Shown here: one piece after another, positions 22,621 through 32,432 of the stretch
Layout of the letters: every line of letters begins with the position of its first letter
Numbering within the stretch: position 1 is the stretch's first letter
NCBI GenBank assembly: GCA_963575745.1
Contig: CAUYUJ010001448.1
Span: forward strand, 384,501-448,500
Length of the DNA: 64,000 nucleotides
Source of the DNA: Prorocentrum cordatum
Taxonomy: Eukaryota; Sar; Dinophyceae; Prorocentrales; Prorocentraceae
Direction of reading: 5' to 3'
The notes under the pieces: model-generated
Told to the model about the DNA's origin: nothing
The model's database searches: none
The model's input: the letters and a program-made list of their open reading frames with translations, nothing else
Made by a program: the position numbers and the translations under genes

Positions 22621-22655
22621 TGGTCACCGCCAGGAACCTCGTAGAGCTCTTTCTT
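22621..22655 (+). repeat. Hub hairpin 3, right half
   Basis: TGGTCACCGCCAGGAACC followed by CTCGTAGAGCTCTTT. Left half at 12707. Confidence 0.8.
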
Positions 22656-22934
22656 TGCACGGCGATCGTCGGAACACATGAAGAAAGCTTCTGGAGCGAG
22701 ACACGAAAATTCGAATTATCACGTGTTTGTGTTTTTATCCAACGTCGGTTGCTCCAAGCGTTTAAAGTAATACTGCACCTACGGACCTGAGAATTTGACT
22801 GGCAGACACGGCATAACCCACTACAGGTGCGAAAAATCTGATTTCTCAAAATGAATAGTCAAATATCTTTCAAATCTTAGGAAAACCCACCCCAGGTCAC
22901 CACATTGTCTCTTAACGTCGGACCTGCCAACTCA
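22656..22934 (+). repeat. Body H copy
   Basis: Same landmarks as 12342-12640, here ending ACGTCGGACCTGCCAACT. Leads directly into hub hairpin 4. Confidence 0.85.
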
Positions 22935-22974
22935 GCGCCAGCGGTAAACCGTCAACCTTTCTTACCGCCAGGGG
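22935..22974 (+). repeat. Hub hairpin 4
   Basis: GCGCCAGCGGTAAACC, GTCAACCTTT, CTTACCGCCAGG. Both arms carry the compensating CCAGCGG / CCGCCAGG variant on one side only. Confidence 0.85.
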
Positions 22975-23900
22975 ACTCGTAGAGCTCCTGACCATATATA
23001 ATGTCGAAAAAAATACAGAGAACGAATAGTTTTTCAGCCCAAGCGATTTCAGACCTCTCGATGCAACAGCCGAACGCCTCTGATGCTTCTGGATAGTTTT
23101 CTGTGCGTAAGAGCTCTGTAGCTCTCCTACTGCCCGAGTTCTGTGCGAAAACAGCACCTCTCAAGATCACTCCAACGATACGAATAGCTTCGCGAAGCTA
23201 GCTCGAGTATCAGACCGAGTTCAGACCTCTGAATGCAATAGGCGGACGCGCCTGAAGTCTCCGAGTCGATTCCTGTGATTACCAGCCCTGCGGCCCCCCT
23301 ACAGCCCGAGTTAAGTGCAGAAAATCTACAGCACCTCTCAAGATGACTCGAACAATACGAATTGTTTCGCGGACCTAGCTCGGGCAGTAGACTGAGTTCT
23401 GAGCTCTTGATTCGACAGACGGACGCGTCTGATGTCTCTAAATCGATTCCTGTGATTACCAGCCCTGTAGCCCCCCCCTTCCCACAGCCCGAGTTGGGAC
23501 AGAAAACTGTCAGCACCTCTCAAGATAACTCGAACAATACAAATAGTTTCGCCAACCTAGCTCGGGCAGCAGACCGAGTTGAGGGCTCTGGATTCAATAG
23601 ACAAACGCGACTGGTGATTTTGGATTGGTTTCTGTAAGCATCAGCTCTGTAGCTGTCCTATAGCTCGAGGTAAGTACAAAAAACCGACAACGCCTACCGA
23701 GATGACTCGAAATGCCCGATCCCGTCGGAATGCTTTTTGGCAGTAAAAGGTACCCGATCGAGCTGAGATCAAGACGGCGAGAGGGAATGAGATCGAATAT
23801 CACGGGAAAGAATACTAGAGCTCTAACAAATGAGAACAAAATTTTCAACCAAAAGTCCTCAAAAGATCTGTCGAGATTTTTCTTGCCAACTAGCTCTCCA
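22975..23900 (+). repeat. sat180 array 1 (+) with head and tail segments
   Basis: Head: CCTGACCATATATAATGTCG and GAACGAATAGTTTTTCAGCC. About four 177-182-bp units follow, with TCAAGATNACTC at 23161, 23338, 23520 and near 23697. Each unit contains GACCGAGTTCAGACCTCT, AGGCGGACGCGCCTGA and CAGCCCGAGTTAAGTGCAGA. The tail is AAATGCCCGATCCCG, GAGCTGAGATCAAGACGGCG and AATACTAGAGCTCTAAC, ending CTTGCCAACTAG. Confidence 0.9.
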
Positions 23901-23920
23901 GCGCGCCGGAACTGGGAACT

Positions 23921-23950
23921 CGCGGTAAACAGCCAACCAGGTTACCGCCG
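23921..23950 (+). repeat. Hub hairpin 5 (degenerate)
   Basis: CGCGGTAAACAGCCAACCAG and GTTACCGCCG, flanked by CTGGGAACT and CCTCGTAGAGCTC. Confidence 0.7.
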
Positions 23951-23951
23951 C

Positions 23952-24112
23952 ATCCCTCGTAGAGCTCTTTTCTTACACGGTGCTCCTCGGTAGACGTGAA
24001 GAAAGCGTCTGGAGCAAGACCTCAAAAACTCAAAAATTAATGTTTTTTTCTGTTTTTATCTAACGTCGGTTCCTCCAAGTGTTTTGATAGTAATACTGCA
24101 GGTCGGGTCGAC
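23952..24112 (+). repeat. Body H, shortened copy
   Basis: Runs from CTCGTAGAGCTCTTTTCTTA through AAGAAAGCGTCTGGAGCAAG to TTTGATAGTAATACTGCAGG. It stops where the module D tags begin. Confidence 0.75.
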
Positions 24113-24535
24113 CAATTAGTAGCGTCCATTGGTAGCGTCCAAAACCCGGAGAGCGAAGAGACCCTTTCGGGACGGAACTTGGTAGCGTCGAAAACCCGGA
24201 GAGCAAAGAGGGCACACACCGCAAAGCCTTCCTGGCGAGCCCACTTGGTAGCGTCCAAAACCCGGAGAGCAAAGAGAACACACACCGGAAAACCTTCCTG
24301 GCAAGCCCACGGAAGCACGCGTGAAGCTCTTCTGGGGCTCTGGGGGGCTCCCCGGCAGCGCTTCCGAAGCGCTGCCAGGAACGCTTCCACGCGTGCCTGC
24401 GCGCGTGCAGGCACGCCTAGACGCTCGCCGGAAGCTCTCCCGACACGCTGCCGGGTCAGGCGAGCTGCTGCGAGAATTCTGGACCAGCGGAGATGGGCTG
24501 CTGGCGGGTACCACCACCGTCCGGCTTCTCATACC
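24113..24535 (+). repeat. Module D copy with extra tags
   Basis: GGTAGCGTC(C/G)A tags stand at 24119, 24131, 24181 and 24248. The D interior follows with GCAGCGCTTCCGAAGCGCTG and CACGCGTGCCTGCGCGCGTG. It ends CACCACCGTCCGGCTTCTCA. Confidence 0.8.
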
Positions 24536-24600
24536 TCGTAGAGCTGTTCGGCAAAGAGCTAAGAGGAATTCGGGCGCATGGTGGAGCTAGTTGGCCGGCC
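24533..24600 (-). repeat. Link B, reverse orientation
   Basis: CCTCGTAGAGCTGTTCGGC, AAAGAGCTAAGAGGAATTC, GGTGGAGCTAGTTGGCC. Confidence 0.75.
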
Positions 24601-24943
24601 CGACGAAAAGAGAGAATGTGGTAACCTGGGGTCGATGTTTTTCATTTTATACAAAATTTTGAAGTTCGTTTTGCGCTCCTCCGAACACGTGAAGGAAGCT
24701 TCTGAAGCGAGAGCCGAAGAATTCGAAAAATGACGATTTTTCGGTTTTCATACAGTGGGTTCCTCCAAGTGTTTTAATAGTAATACTGGACCTAGAGCCA
24801 TAGAAAATTTACCAGCAGGTGCGCCATAGCTTACTACAGGGAATGAAAATCTCACTTCTAAAAACGAACTTCAAAATTTTGCATAAAGTGAAAAACACCG
24901 ACCCCAGGTTACCACATTCTCTCTTTTCGTCGGGCCAGCCAAC
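24597..24943. repeat. Long inverted repeat (two ~77-bp arms)
   Basis: Arm 1 (24597-24673) starts GGCCCGACGAAAAGAGAGAA. Arm 2 (24866-24943) ends TTCTCTCTTTTCGTCGGGCC, so the arms are reverse complements with only a few mismatches. The spacer is a body H-like segment (GAAGGAAGCTTCTGAAGCGA, TTTTAATAGTAATACTGGAC). Confidence 0.85.
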
Positions 24944-24950
24944 TGGGAAC

Positions 24951-24983
24951 CGGCGGTAAACCGTCAACCAGGTTACCGCCGGA
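24951..24983 (+). repeat. Hub hairpin 6
   Basis: CCGGCGGTAAACCGTCAACC then AGGTTACCGCCGG. Preceded by GCCAACTGGGAA. Confidence 0.85.
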
Positions 24984-25290
24984 ACCCTCGTAGAGCTCGG
25001 CAAAGACCAGGTCCGTTCCGAGCTAACAGCAGAAAAAAGCTTATGCATACTAGCTTCAAACATAAAGACATTTTTTGTTCGGTCGTACACAATGGTGGTT
25101 CCCCTAGTCTTTTAATCGAAATAATGCAGCTAACGCCCTGCGAATTGCACCATCGAAAGCGCCATGATTTACTGCATAGAATCAAAATTCGAATTTGCAA
25201 AACGAATTTCAAAATCTCTCGCCATCTTCGAAAAACCGACCCCAGGTCATCACATTCTCCGCCCGGGCCGGGTTGGCCAACTAGCTGCAC
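24984..25290 (+). repeat. Body H relative (variant)
   Basis: Starts CTCGTAGAGCTCGGCAAAG. It contains TTTAATCGAAATAATGCAGC and ACCGACCCCAGGTCATCACA, and ends GGGTTGGCCAACTAGC. Clearly related to body H but strongly diverged. Confidence 0.65.
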
Positions 25291-25380
25291 CCCGCGCCGG
25301 AATTCCTCTAGCTCATACCTCGTAGAGCTCCTCGGCAAAGAGATAAGAGGAATTGGGGCGCAGGGTGGAGCTAGTTGGCC
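25281..25380. repeat. Back-to-back links B (palindromic pair)
   Basis: AACTAGCTGCACCCCGCGCC runs forward, then CCTCGTAGAGCTCCTCGGC and GGGTGGAGCTAGTTGGCC run in reverse. The two links form an inverted pair of about 100 bp. Confidence 0.7.
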
Positions 25381-25490
25381 GGCCCGACGAAAAGAGAGAA
25401 TGTGGTAACCTGGGGTCGATGTTTGTCACTTTATCCAAAATTTTGAAGTTCATTTGTAAAAGTGAGATTTTTATTCCCTGTAGTAAGCTA
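25374..25490 (-). repeat. Body H fragment, reverse
   Basis: Begins GGCCCGACGAAAAGAGAGAA, the same as arm 1 at 24597, and stops at TGTAGTAAGCTACTGG, where hub hairpin 7 starts. Confidence 0.7.
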
Positions 25491-25494
25491 CTGG

Positions 25495-25530
25495 CGCCGG
25501 CGGTGAACCGTCAACCTGGTCACCGCCGGG
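25495..25530 (+). repeat. Hub hairpin 7 (G-C swapped arms)
   Basis: GCCGGCGGTGAACC, GTCAACCTGG, TCACCGCCGGG. The arms carry GGTGA/TCACC instead of GGTAA/TTACC, so the change is compensated on both sides. Confidence 0.88.
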
Positions 25531-25826
25531 AACCTCGTAGAGCTCTCTTACTGGTAAGAGTGCAGAGAATCGACACAGAGTGAAAAAATAGAGATTTTTG
25601 AAAAATCTTCAAATTCCATTTTTTCCATGTTCATATTCGCTCAGTTCCTAAGAGTGAACTCATGCAAAAATGCATCGGGAGAGCTGAGCTGCTGTCAGAG
25701 AGGAGCTTATATGCCAATGCGACGCGCAAGAATCTGCTTTCTCAAAATAAATGGTTAAATATCAAATATTCGCAAAACCACCCAAAAGTTGTCACATTGT
25801 CCGCCTCGGCCGGCTCGGCCAACTAG
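25531..25826 (+). repeat. Body I copy
   Basis: CTCTTACTGGTAAGAGTGCA, AATGCATCGGGAGAGCTGAG and AAATAAATGGTTAAATATC, ending GGCTCGGCCAACTAGC. CTCTTAC/GTAAGAG near the start is itself a small stem. Confidence 0.85.
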
Positions 25827-25885
25827 CTCCATCCTGCGCCGGAATTCCTCTAGCTTATCGCTGCCGAAGAGCTCTACGAGGTATG
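25826..25885 (+). repeat. Link B
   Basis: AACTAGCTCCATCCTGCGCC to GAGCTCTACGAGGTA. Confidence 0.8.
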
Positions 25886-26008
25886 GCGCATCTGCTGGTA
25901 ATTTTTTTATGGCTCTAGGTCACTTGGAGGAACCCACTGTGTGAAAAACCGAAAAAATCGTAATTTTTCGATTTTTTCGGCTCTCCCTTCAGAAGCTTGC
26001 TTCACTGG
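25886..26008 (-). repeat. Body H fragment, reverse
   Basis: GGCGCATCTGCTGGTAATTT, then AGGAACCCACTGTGTGAAAA and CTTCAGAAGCTTGCTTCAC: the reverse of the 24680-24830 segment, truncated at the next hairpin. Confidence 0.6.
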
Positions 26009-26010
26009 GA

Positions 26011-26045
26011 ACCGGCGGTATACCGTCAACCAGGTTACCGCTGGG
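26011..26045 (+). repeat. Hub hairpin 8
   Basis: ACCGGCGGTATACCGTCAAC then CAGGTTACCGCTGGG. One arm mismatch (CTGG). Confidence 0.8.
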
Positions 26046-26195
26046 CACCTCGTAGAGCTCTATTATTGCACAGCGCTTCTCCGAACACATGAGGAAACTT
26101 CTGAAGGAAGAGCAGAAAACTCGAAAAACACGATTTTTTAGTCGGTTCCCTCAAGTCTTTTCATAGTAATACTGCAGCTACGGACCTAAGAACTA
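26046..26195 (+). repeat. Body H, shortened copy
   Basis: CTCGTAGAGCTCTATTATTG to CATAGTAATACTGCAGCTAC. The 3' half is missing. Confidence 0.7.
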
Positions 26196-26198
26196 GGA

Positions 26199-26234
26199 GC
26201 CGGCGGTAAACCGTCAACCTTGGTTACCGCCGGG
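26199..26234 (+). repeat. Hub hairpin 9
   Basis: GCCGGCGGTAAACC, GTCAACCTTG, GTTACCGCCGGG, then ACTCGTAGAGCTTCCTAGCT and a sat180 array. Confidence 0.88.
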
Positions 26235-27165
26235 AGACTCGTAGAGCTTCCTAGCTCGACTTGCGTTGAGAAAACCGACAGCACCTACCAACATTCGGAC
26301 TCATAGTAAATATTTGTTGACCTCTGAATGCGACAGACGGACGCGTCTGATGTCTGCGAATCGACTCCTGTCATTACAAGCCCTGCAGCCCCCCTAGAGC
26401 CCGAGTTAAGTGCAGAAAACCGACAGCATCTCTCAGGATGACTCAATGCAGTAGTCTCGCAGATCTACTTCGGGCAGCAGACCGAGTTCCGAGCGCTTGA
26501 TTCGACAGGCGGACGCGCCTGATGTCTTCAAATCGATCCCTGTGACCACCAGCACTGTAGCCCCCCTCAGCGCGAGTTGAGTGAAGAAAACCGAGAGCAC
26601 TTCTCAAGATGACTCCACCAATACGAATAGCTTTGCGCTTCTAGGTCAAGCAGAAGACCGAGTTCAGGGCTTTGGATTCGACAGACAAACGCAACTGATG
26701 ATTCTGAATCGGTTTCTATAAATATCAGCTCTGTAGCTGTCCTACAGCTCGAGTTTACAGAAACACGATAGTTCCTATCAAGATGACTCGAATAATACGA
26801 ATAGGTTTGCGGACCTAGCTCGGCTATCAGACCGAGTTCAGACCTCTGGATTCAACAGGCGAACGCGCCTAATCATTCTACATCGATTAGCTGTGCTTCC
26901 CAGCTCTGTAGCTGTCCTAAAGCTCGAGTTATCTTCAGAAAACCGTCAGGGCGTATCAAGATGACTCGAAACGGCCGATCCCGCCACAGTGCTTTTAGAT
27001 AGTAATATTCACCCGATCGAGCTGAGATCGAGATGACGAGCGGAAATAAGATCGAATATCACGGGAAAAAATACTAGAGCTCTAACGAATGTTGAAATTT
27101 CGAGAACAAAATGTTCAACCGACCAAAAGTCACCAAACGTTCCGTCGATATTTGTCTTGCCAACT
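26235..27165 (+). repeat. sat180 array 2 (+)
   Basis: About four units, then the tail segment (ACGGCCGATCCCGCCACAG, AATAAGATCGAATATCACG, CCAACGTTCCGTC-like). Units alternate the GGACGCGTCTGATGTC and GAACGCGCCTAATCATTC variants. Confidence 0.88.
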
Positions 27166-27462
27166 AGCTCTTCAGCGCGCCGGAATTACTCTCAAGCTTC
27201 CAGCAACTTGTTCAGGGAAGCTCTACGAGTCATTCTACGAGCAGACACGGCACAATCCACTACACGTGAAAAGAATTGGTTCTCAAAACGAATTTCAAAA
27301 TTTTGCATACAGAGAGACAAACCGACCCCCGGTTACCACATCCTCTTTTGGTTGGGCCCGCCAACTAGCTCTAATATGCGCCAGAATTCCTCTTAGCTCT
27401 TTGCTGGAGAGCTCTGCAAGGTACGTGTTCGGAGGAGCGCTGTGTAAGAAGAGAGCTCTATG
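27160..27462. repeat. Link C plus body H fragments plus reversed link B
   Basis: Link C at 27160-27230: GCCAACTAGCTCTTCAGCGC to GGGAAGCTCTACGAGTC. Next comes GCAGACACGGCACAATCCAC-like body H sequence ending GGGCCCGCCAACTAGC, then link B (27362-27425) and the fragment GTTCGGAGGAGCGCTGTGTA. Confidence 0.65.
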
Positions 27463-27498
27463 GCGCCGGCGGTGAACCGTCAACCTGGTCACCGCCGG
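27463..27498 (+). repeat. Hub hairpin 10
   Basis: GCGCCGGCGGTGAACC, GTCAACCTGG, TCACCGCCGG. Same compensated variant as hub 7, and again followed by body I. Confidence 0.88.
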
Positions 27499-27800
27499 AA
27501 ACTCGTAGAGCTCCTCTCACTAGTAAGAGTGCAGAGAATCGACACAGAATTAAAAAATTGAGATTTTTCGAAAATCTTCAAATTCGATTTTTTCCATGTT
27601 TATTATATTCGCTCAGTTCCCTGAAGTCAACTCATGCAAAAATGCATCGAGAGAGCTGAGCTGCTGTCAGAGAGGAGTTCATATGCCAATGCTCGGCGTA
27701 AAAATCTGCGTTTTCAAAATAAATGGTCAAATATCTTTCAAATTTTCGCAAAACCACCCAAAAGTTGTCACATTGTCCGCCTCGGCCGGCTGGGCCAACT
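27499..27800 (+). repeat. Body I copy
   Basis: Differs from the 25531 copy by small indels only, such as TTTATTATATTCGCTCAG. Ends GGCTGGGCCAACTAGC. Confidence 0.85.
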
Positions 27801-27880
27801 AGCTCCATCCCGCGCCGGAATTCCTTCAGCTCATCGTTGCCGAAAAGCTCAACGAGGTACGAGGTGCCCGGCGGTAATGG
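27796..27880 (+). repeat. Link B followed by a stray hub half-arm
   Basis: Link B ends CTCAACGAGGTACGAGGTG. A lone CCCGGCGGTAATGG arm precedes the complete hairpin 11, as if one hairpin had been inserted beside a broken one. Confidence 0.7.
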
Positions 27881-27882
27881 GG

Positions 27883-27917
27883 GCCGGCGGTAAACCGTCA
27901 ACCTGGTTACCGCCGGG
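27883..27917 (+). repeat. Hub hairpin 11
   Basis: GCCGGCGGTAAACCGTCAACC then TGGTTACCGCCGGG. Right tag mutated to CTCGCACAGCTC. Confidence 0.85.
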
Positions 27918-28220
27918 AACCTCGCACAGCTCTTTTCTTGCACGGCGATAGTCGGAACACATGGAGAAAGCTTCTGGAGCGAGAAACAGAAAACTCGAAA
28001 AATCATGTTTTTCTGTTTTTATTCAACGTCGGTTGCCCCAAGTGTAATGATAGTAATACTGCACCTATAGACATGAAACTTTTACTGGCAGTCGCGGCAT
28101 AACCTATTCCAGGTGGGAAAACTATCAGTTCTCAAAACAAATCATGAAATTTTGCAGAAAGATTGAAAAACCGACCCGAAGTCGTCACATTGTCTCTTAA
28201 GGTCGGTCGGCCAACTGGGC
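27918..28220 (+). repeat. Body H copy
   Basis: CACGGCGATAGTCGGAACAC through TAATGATAGTAATACTGCAC to TTGTCTCTTAAGGTCGG and GGCCAACTGG. Confidence 0.85.
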
Positions 28221-28255
28221 GCCGGCGGTAAACCGTCAACCTTCGTTACCGCCGG
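28221..28255 (+). repeat. Hub hairpin 12
   Basis: GCCGGCGGTAAACCGTCAACC then TTCGTTACCGCCGGG. Confidence 0.88.
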
Positions 28256-29205
28256 GAGACTCGTAGAGCTTCCTAGCTCGACTTGAGTTGAGAAAACCGA
28301 CAGCACCTACCAACATTCCGACTCATAGTGAATATTGTTTGACCCCTGAATGCGACAGACGGACGCGTATGATGTCTACGAATCGACTCCTGTCATTACC
28401 AGCCCTGCAGCCCCCCTACAGCCCGAGTTCTGTGCAGAAAAACGACAGCACCTCTCAGGATGTCTCGAACAATACGAATAGTTTCGCGGACCTAGTTCGG
28501 GCAGCAGACAGAGTTCAGAACTTCGGACTCGACAGGCGGATGCGCCTGATATCTTCAAATCGATTCCTGTGACCACCAGCACTGTAGCCCCCCTCAGCGC
28601 GAGTTGAGTGAAGAAAACCGAGAGCACTTCTCAAGATGTCTCGACCAATACGAATAGTTTCGCGATTGTAGATCGGGCAGCAGACCGAATTCAGAGCTCT
28701 CGATTCGACAGACAAACGCAACTGATGATTCTGAATCGGTGTCTGTAAATATCAGCTCTGTAGCTGACCTAGCTCGAGTTAAATTGAGAAAACCGAAAGC
28801 TCCTGTCAAGATGACTCGAATAATACGAGTAGGTTTGCGGACCTAGCTCGGCTAGCAGACCGAGTCCAGGCCTCTGGTTTCAACAAGCGAACGCGCCTTT
28901 TCATTCTACATCAATTAGCTGTGCTTACCAGCTCTCTAGCTGTCCTAAAGCTCGAGTTATGTTCCGAAAACCGTCAGCGCGCATCAAGATGACTCAAAAC
29001 GGCCGATCCCGCCACCGTGCTTTTCGATAGTAATATTCACCCGATCGAGCTGAGATCAAGATGGCGAGCGGAAATAAGATCGAATATTACGGGAAAAAAT
29101 ACTAGAGCTCTAACGAATGGTCAAATTTTTCGAACATAATTTTCAACCGACGAAAAGTCACCAAAAGTTCCGTCGAGATTTTTCTTGTCAACTAGCTCTC
29201 CCGCG
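28256..29205 (+). repeat. sat180 array 3 (+)
   Basis: Same unit order as array 2, including GACGCGTATGATGTC, then GATGCGCCTGATATC, then the tail at 28985-29205. Arrays 2 and 3 look like duplicates of one block. Confidence 0.88.
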
Positions 29206-29215
29206 CCGGAACTGG

Positions 29216-29252
29216 CGCCGGCGGTGAACCGTCAACCTGGTCATCGCCGGGA
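29216..29252 (+). repeat. Hub hairpin 13
   Basis: GCCGGCGGTGAACC, GTCAACCTGG, TCATCGCCGGG. Body I follows, as for hubs 7 and 10. Confidence 0.85.
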
Positions 29253-29552
29253 ACCTCGTAGAGCTCCTCTTATTTGTAAGAGTGCAGAGAATCGACACAG
29301 AATCAAAAAATTGAGATTTTTCGAAAATCTTTAAATTCGATTTTTTCGACGTTCATATTCGCTCAGTTCCCGGAAGTCAACTCATGCAAAAATGCATCGA
29401 GAGAACTCACCTGCTGTCAGAGAGGAGTTTATATGCCAATGCTCGGCGTGAAAATCTGCTTTCTCAAAATAAATGGTCAAATATCTTTGGAATTTTGGCA
29501 AAACCACCCAAAAGTTGCCACATTGTCCGCCTCGGCCGGCTGGGCCAACTGG
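29253..29552 (+). repeat. Body I copy
   Basis: CTCTTATTTGTAAGAGTGCA to GGCTGGGCCAACTGGGC. It runs straight into a hub hairpin instead of link B. Confidence 0.85.
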
Positions 29553-29590
29553 GCGCCGGCGGTAAACCGTCAACCTTTCTTACCGCCGGG
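29553..29590 (+). repeat. Hub hairpin 14
   Basis: GCCGGCGGTAAACC, GTCAACCTTT, CTTACCGCCGGG. Starts the first copy of the 1,050-bp higher-order repeat. Confidence 0.88.
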
Positions 29591-30600
29591 GGACTCGTAC
29601 AGCTCCCTGACAATATATAATGTGGAAAAGAATTTCAGAGAACGACTAGTTTTTCAGCCCAAGCGATTATAGACCTCTCAAGATCACTCTAACAAAAGAA
29701 ACGAACAGTTTTCCAGTCGAGCTCGAGTATGAAGCCGAGTTCAGACCTCTGAATGCGACAGGCGGACGCGTCTGATGTCTGCGGATCGATTCCTGTGATT
29801 ACCAGCTCTGCAGCCCCCCATACAGCCTGAGTTAAGTGCAGAAAACCGAGAGTACCTCTCAGGATGACTCGAATAATACAACAGTTTCGCGGATCTCGTT
29901 CGAGCAGCAGACCGAGTTCCGAGCTCTCGGTTCGACGAACGGACGCGCCTGATGTCTCGAAATCGATTCCTGTGACCAGCAGCACTGTAGCCCTCCCCCA
30001 GCACGATTTAAGTACAGAAAACCGAGAGCACTTCTCAAGATGACTCGAACAATACCAATAGGTTCGCGAACCTAGCTCGGGGAGCAGGCCGATTTCAGAG
30101 CTCTTGATTCAACAGACGAACGCGCCTGATAATTATCAATCGATTTGCTGTGATTATCAGCTCTGTGGCTGCCCTACATAGATGAGTTAAGTACGAAAAA
30201 CCGAGAGCGTCTGCTACAATGACTCGAATAATACGAATAGGTTTGCGACCCTAGCTCGGCTAGCAGACCGAGTTCAGACCTCTGGATTCAACAGGCGAAC
30301 GCGCCTGATCATTCTGAATGCATTAGCTGTGCTGACTAGCTCTGTAGTTGTCCTGAAGCTCGAGTTATCTTGAGGAAACCGACAGCGCGTATCAAGATGA
30401 CTCGAAACGGCCGTTCCCGCCTGCCTGCTTTTTGGCCTTGAAAGTTACCCGATCGAGCTGAGATCAAGATGGCGAGCGGGAATAAGATCGAATATCATGG
30501 AAAAAAATACTAGAGCTCTAACGAATGTTCAAATTCTGAGAACAAAATTTTCAACCGACCAAAAGTCAGCAAAAGGTCCGTCGAGATTTTTCTTGCCAAC
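29591..30600 (+). repeat. sat180 higher-order repeat, copy 1
   Basis: Head, about five units and tail. The next block repeats it 1,050 bp later with only scattered differences. Diagnostic variants are GACGAACGGACGCGCCTGAT and GGTTCGCGAACCTAGCTCGG. Confidence 0.92.
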
Positions 30601-30604
30601 TGGG

Positions 30605-30640
30605 TGCCGGCGGTAAACCGTCAACCTTTCTTACCGCCGG
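30605..30640 (+). repeat. Hub hairpin 15
   Basis: Left flank CTGGGTGCCGG instead of CTGGGCGCCGG. Otherwise identical to hub 14. Confidence 0.88.
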
Positions 30641-31594
30641 GGGACTCGTAGAGCTTCCTGACAATATATAATGTGGAAAAAATTTCAGAGAACGACTAGT
30701 TGTTCAGCCCAAGCGATTATAGACCTCTCAAGATGACTCTAACAAAACAAACGAACAGTTTTCCAATCGAGCTCGAGTATGAAACCGAGTTCAGACCTCT
30801 GAATGCGACAGGCGGACGCGTCTGATGTCTGCGGATCGATTCCTGTGATTACCAGCTCTGCAGCCCCCCATACAGCCTGAGTTAAGTGCAGAAAACTGAG
30901 AGTACCTCTCAGGATGACTCGAATAATACAATAGTTTCGCGGATCTCGTTCGAGCAGCAGACCGAGTTCCGAGCTCTCGGTTCGACGAACGGACGCGCCT
31001 GATGTCTCGAAATCGATTCCTGTGACCAGCAGCACTGTAGCCCTCCCCCAGCACGATTTAAGTACAGAAAACCGAGAGCACTTCTCAAGATGACTCGAAC
31101 AATACCAATAGGTTCGCGAACCTAGCTCGGGGAGCAGGCCGAGTTCAGAGCTCTTGATTCAACAGACGAACGCGCCTGATAATTCTCAATCGATTTCTGT
31201 GATTATCAGCTCTGTGGCTGCCCTACAGATCGAGTTAAGTACGAAAAACCGAGAGCGTCTGCTACAATGACTCGAATAATACGAATAGGTTTGCGACCCT
31301 AGCTCGGCTAGCAGACCGAGTTCAGACCTCTGGATTCAACAGGCGAACGCGCCTGATCATTCTGAATGCATTAGCTGTGCTGACCAGCTCTGTAGTTGTC
31401 CTGAAGCTCGAGTTATCTTGAGAAAACCGACAGCGCGTATCAAGATGACTCGAAACGGTCGTTCCCGCCTGCTGCTTTTTGGCCTTCAAAGTTACCCGAT
31501 CGAGCTGAGATCAAGATGGCGAGCGGGAATAAGATCGAATATCATGGGAAAAAATACTAGAGCTCTAACGAATTGTCAAATTTTGAGAACAAAC
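30641..31594 (+). repeat. sat180 higher-order repeat, copy 2
   Basis: Near-identical to 29591-30600 until about 31590, where hub hairpin 16 interrupts the tail inside TTTTGAGAACAAA. Confidence 0.92.
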
Positions 31595-31598
31595 TGGG

Positions 31599-31634
31599 CG
31601 CCGGCGGTAAACCGTCAACCTTGGTTACCGCCGG
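31599..31634 (+). repeat. Hub hairpin 16 (inside a sat180 tail)
   Basis: GCCGGCGGTAAACCGTCAACC and TTGGTTACCGCCGGG interrupt the tail. The usual CAACCGACCAAAAGTC end is absent on its left. Confidence 0.88.
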
Positions 31635-32390
31635 GGACTCGTAGAGCTTCCTAGCTCGATTTAAGTGGAGAAAACGAGCAGCACCTACCAAGATTACGAC
31701 TTATAGCGAATATGTTTTGACCTCTTAATGCGACAGGCGTACGCGTCTGATGTCTGCGAATCGACTCCTGTCATTACCAGCCCTGAAGCCACCCTACAGC
31801 TCGAGTTGCAGAAATCCGACAGCACCTCTCAGGATGACTCGAACAATACGGTAGTTTCGCAGACCTGATTCGGGCAGCAGGCCGAGTTCCGAGCTTTCGA
31901 TTCGACAGACGGACGCAACTGATGATTCTGAATCGAATTATGTACGTATGAGCTCTGTAGCTGTTATAAAACTCGAGATAAGTACAGAAAACCGAGAGCG
32001 TCTGTGAAAATGACTCGAATAATACGAATAGGTTTACGGACCTAGCTCGGGTAGCAGACCGATTTCAGACCTCTGGGTTCAACAGGCGAACGCGCCTAAT
32101 CATTCTGAATCGATTAGCTGTGCTTACCAGCTCTCTAGCTCTTCTATAGCTCGAGTTATGTTCAGAAAACCGTCAGCGTGTCTCAAGATGAATCGAAAGC
32201 GCCGATCCCGCCACAGTGCTTTTTGATAGTAATATTCACCCGATCGAGCTGAGATCAGGACGGCGAGCGGGAATAAGATCGAATATCACGGGAAAACATA
32301 CTAGAGCTCTAACGAATTGTCAAATTTCGAGAACCAAATTTTCAACCGACCAAAAGTTGTCAAAAGTTCAGTCGAGATTTTTCGAGCCAA
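31635..32390 (+). repeat. sat180 array 6 (+)
   Basis: About four units with variable length, plus the tail ending TTTTTCGAGCCAACTGG. Confidence 0.88.
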
Positions 32391-32395
32391 CTGGG

Positions 32396-32432
32396 CGCCG
32401 GCGGTAAACCGTCAACCTTGGTTACCGCCGGG
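32396..32432 (+). repeat. Hub hairpin 17
   Basis: GCCGGCGGTAAACCGTCAACC then TTGGTTACCGCCGGG. Confidence 0.88.

Noticed and set aside
29689-31035. Repeated ~98-codon frames containing LVITGID
   Set aside because: They are one satellite unit read in a stop-free frame. Other copies of the same unit are closed by indels.
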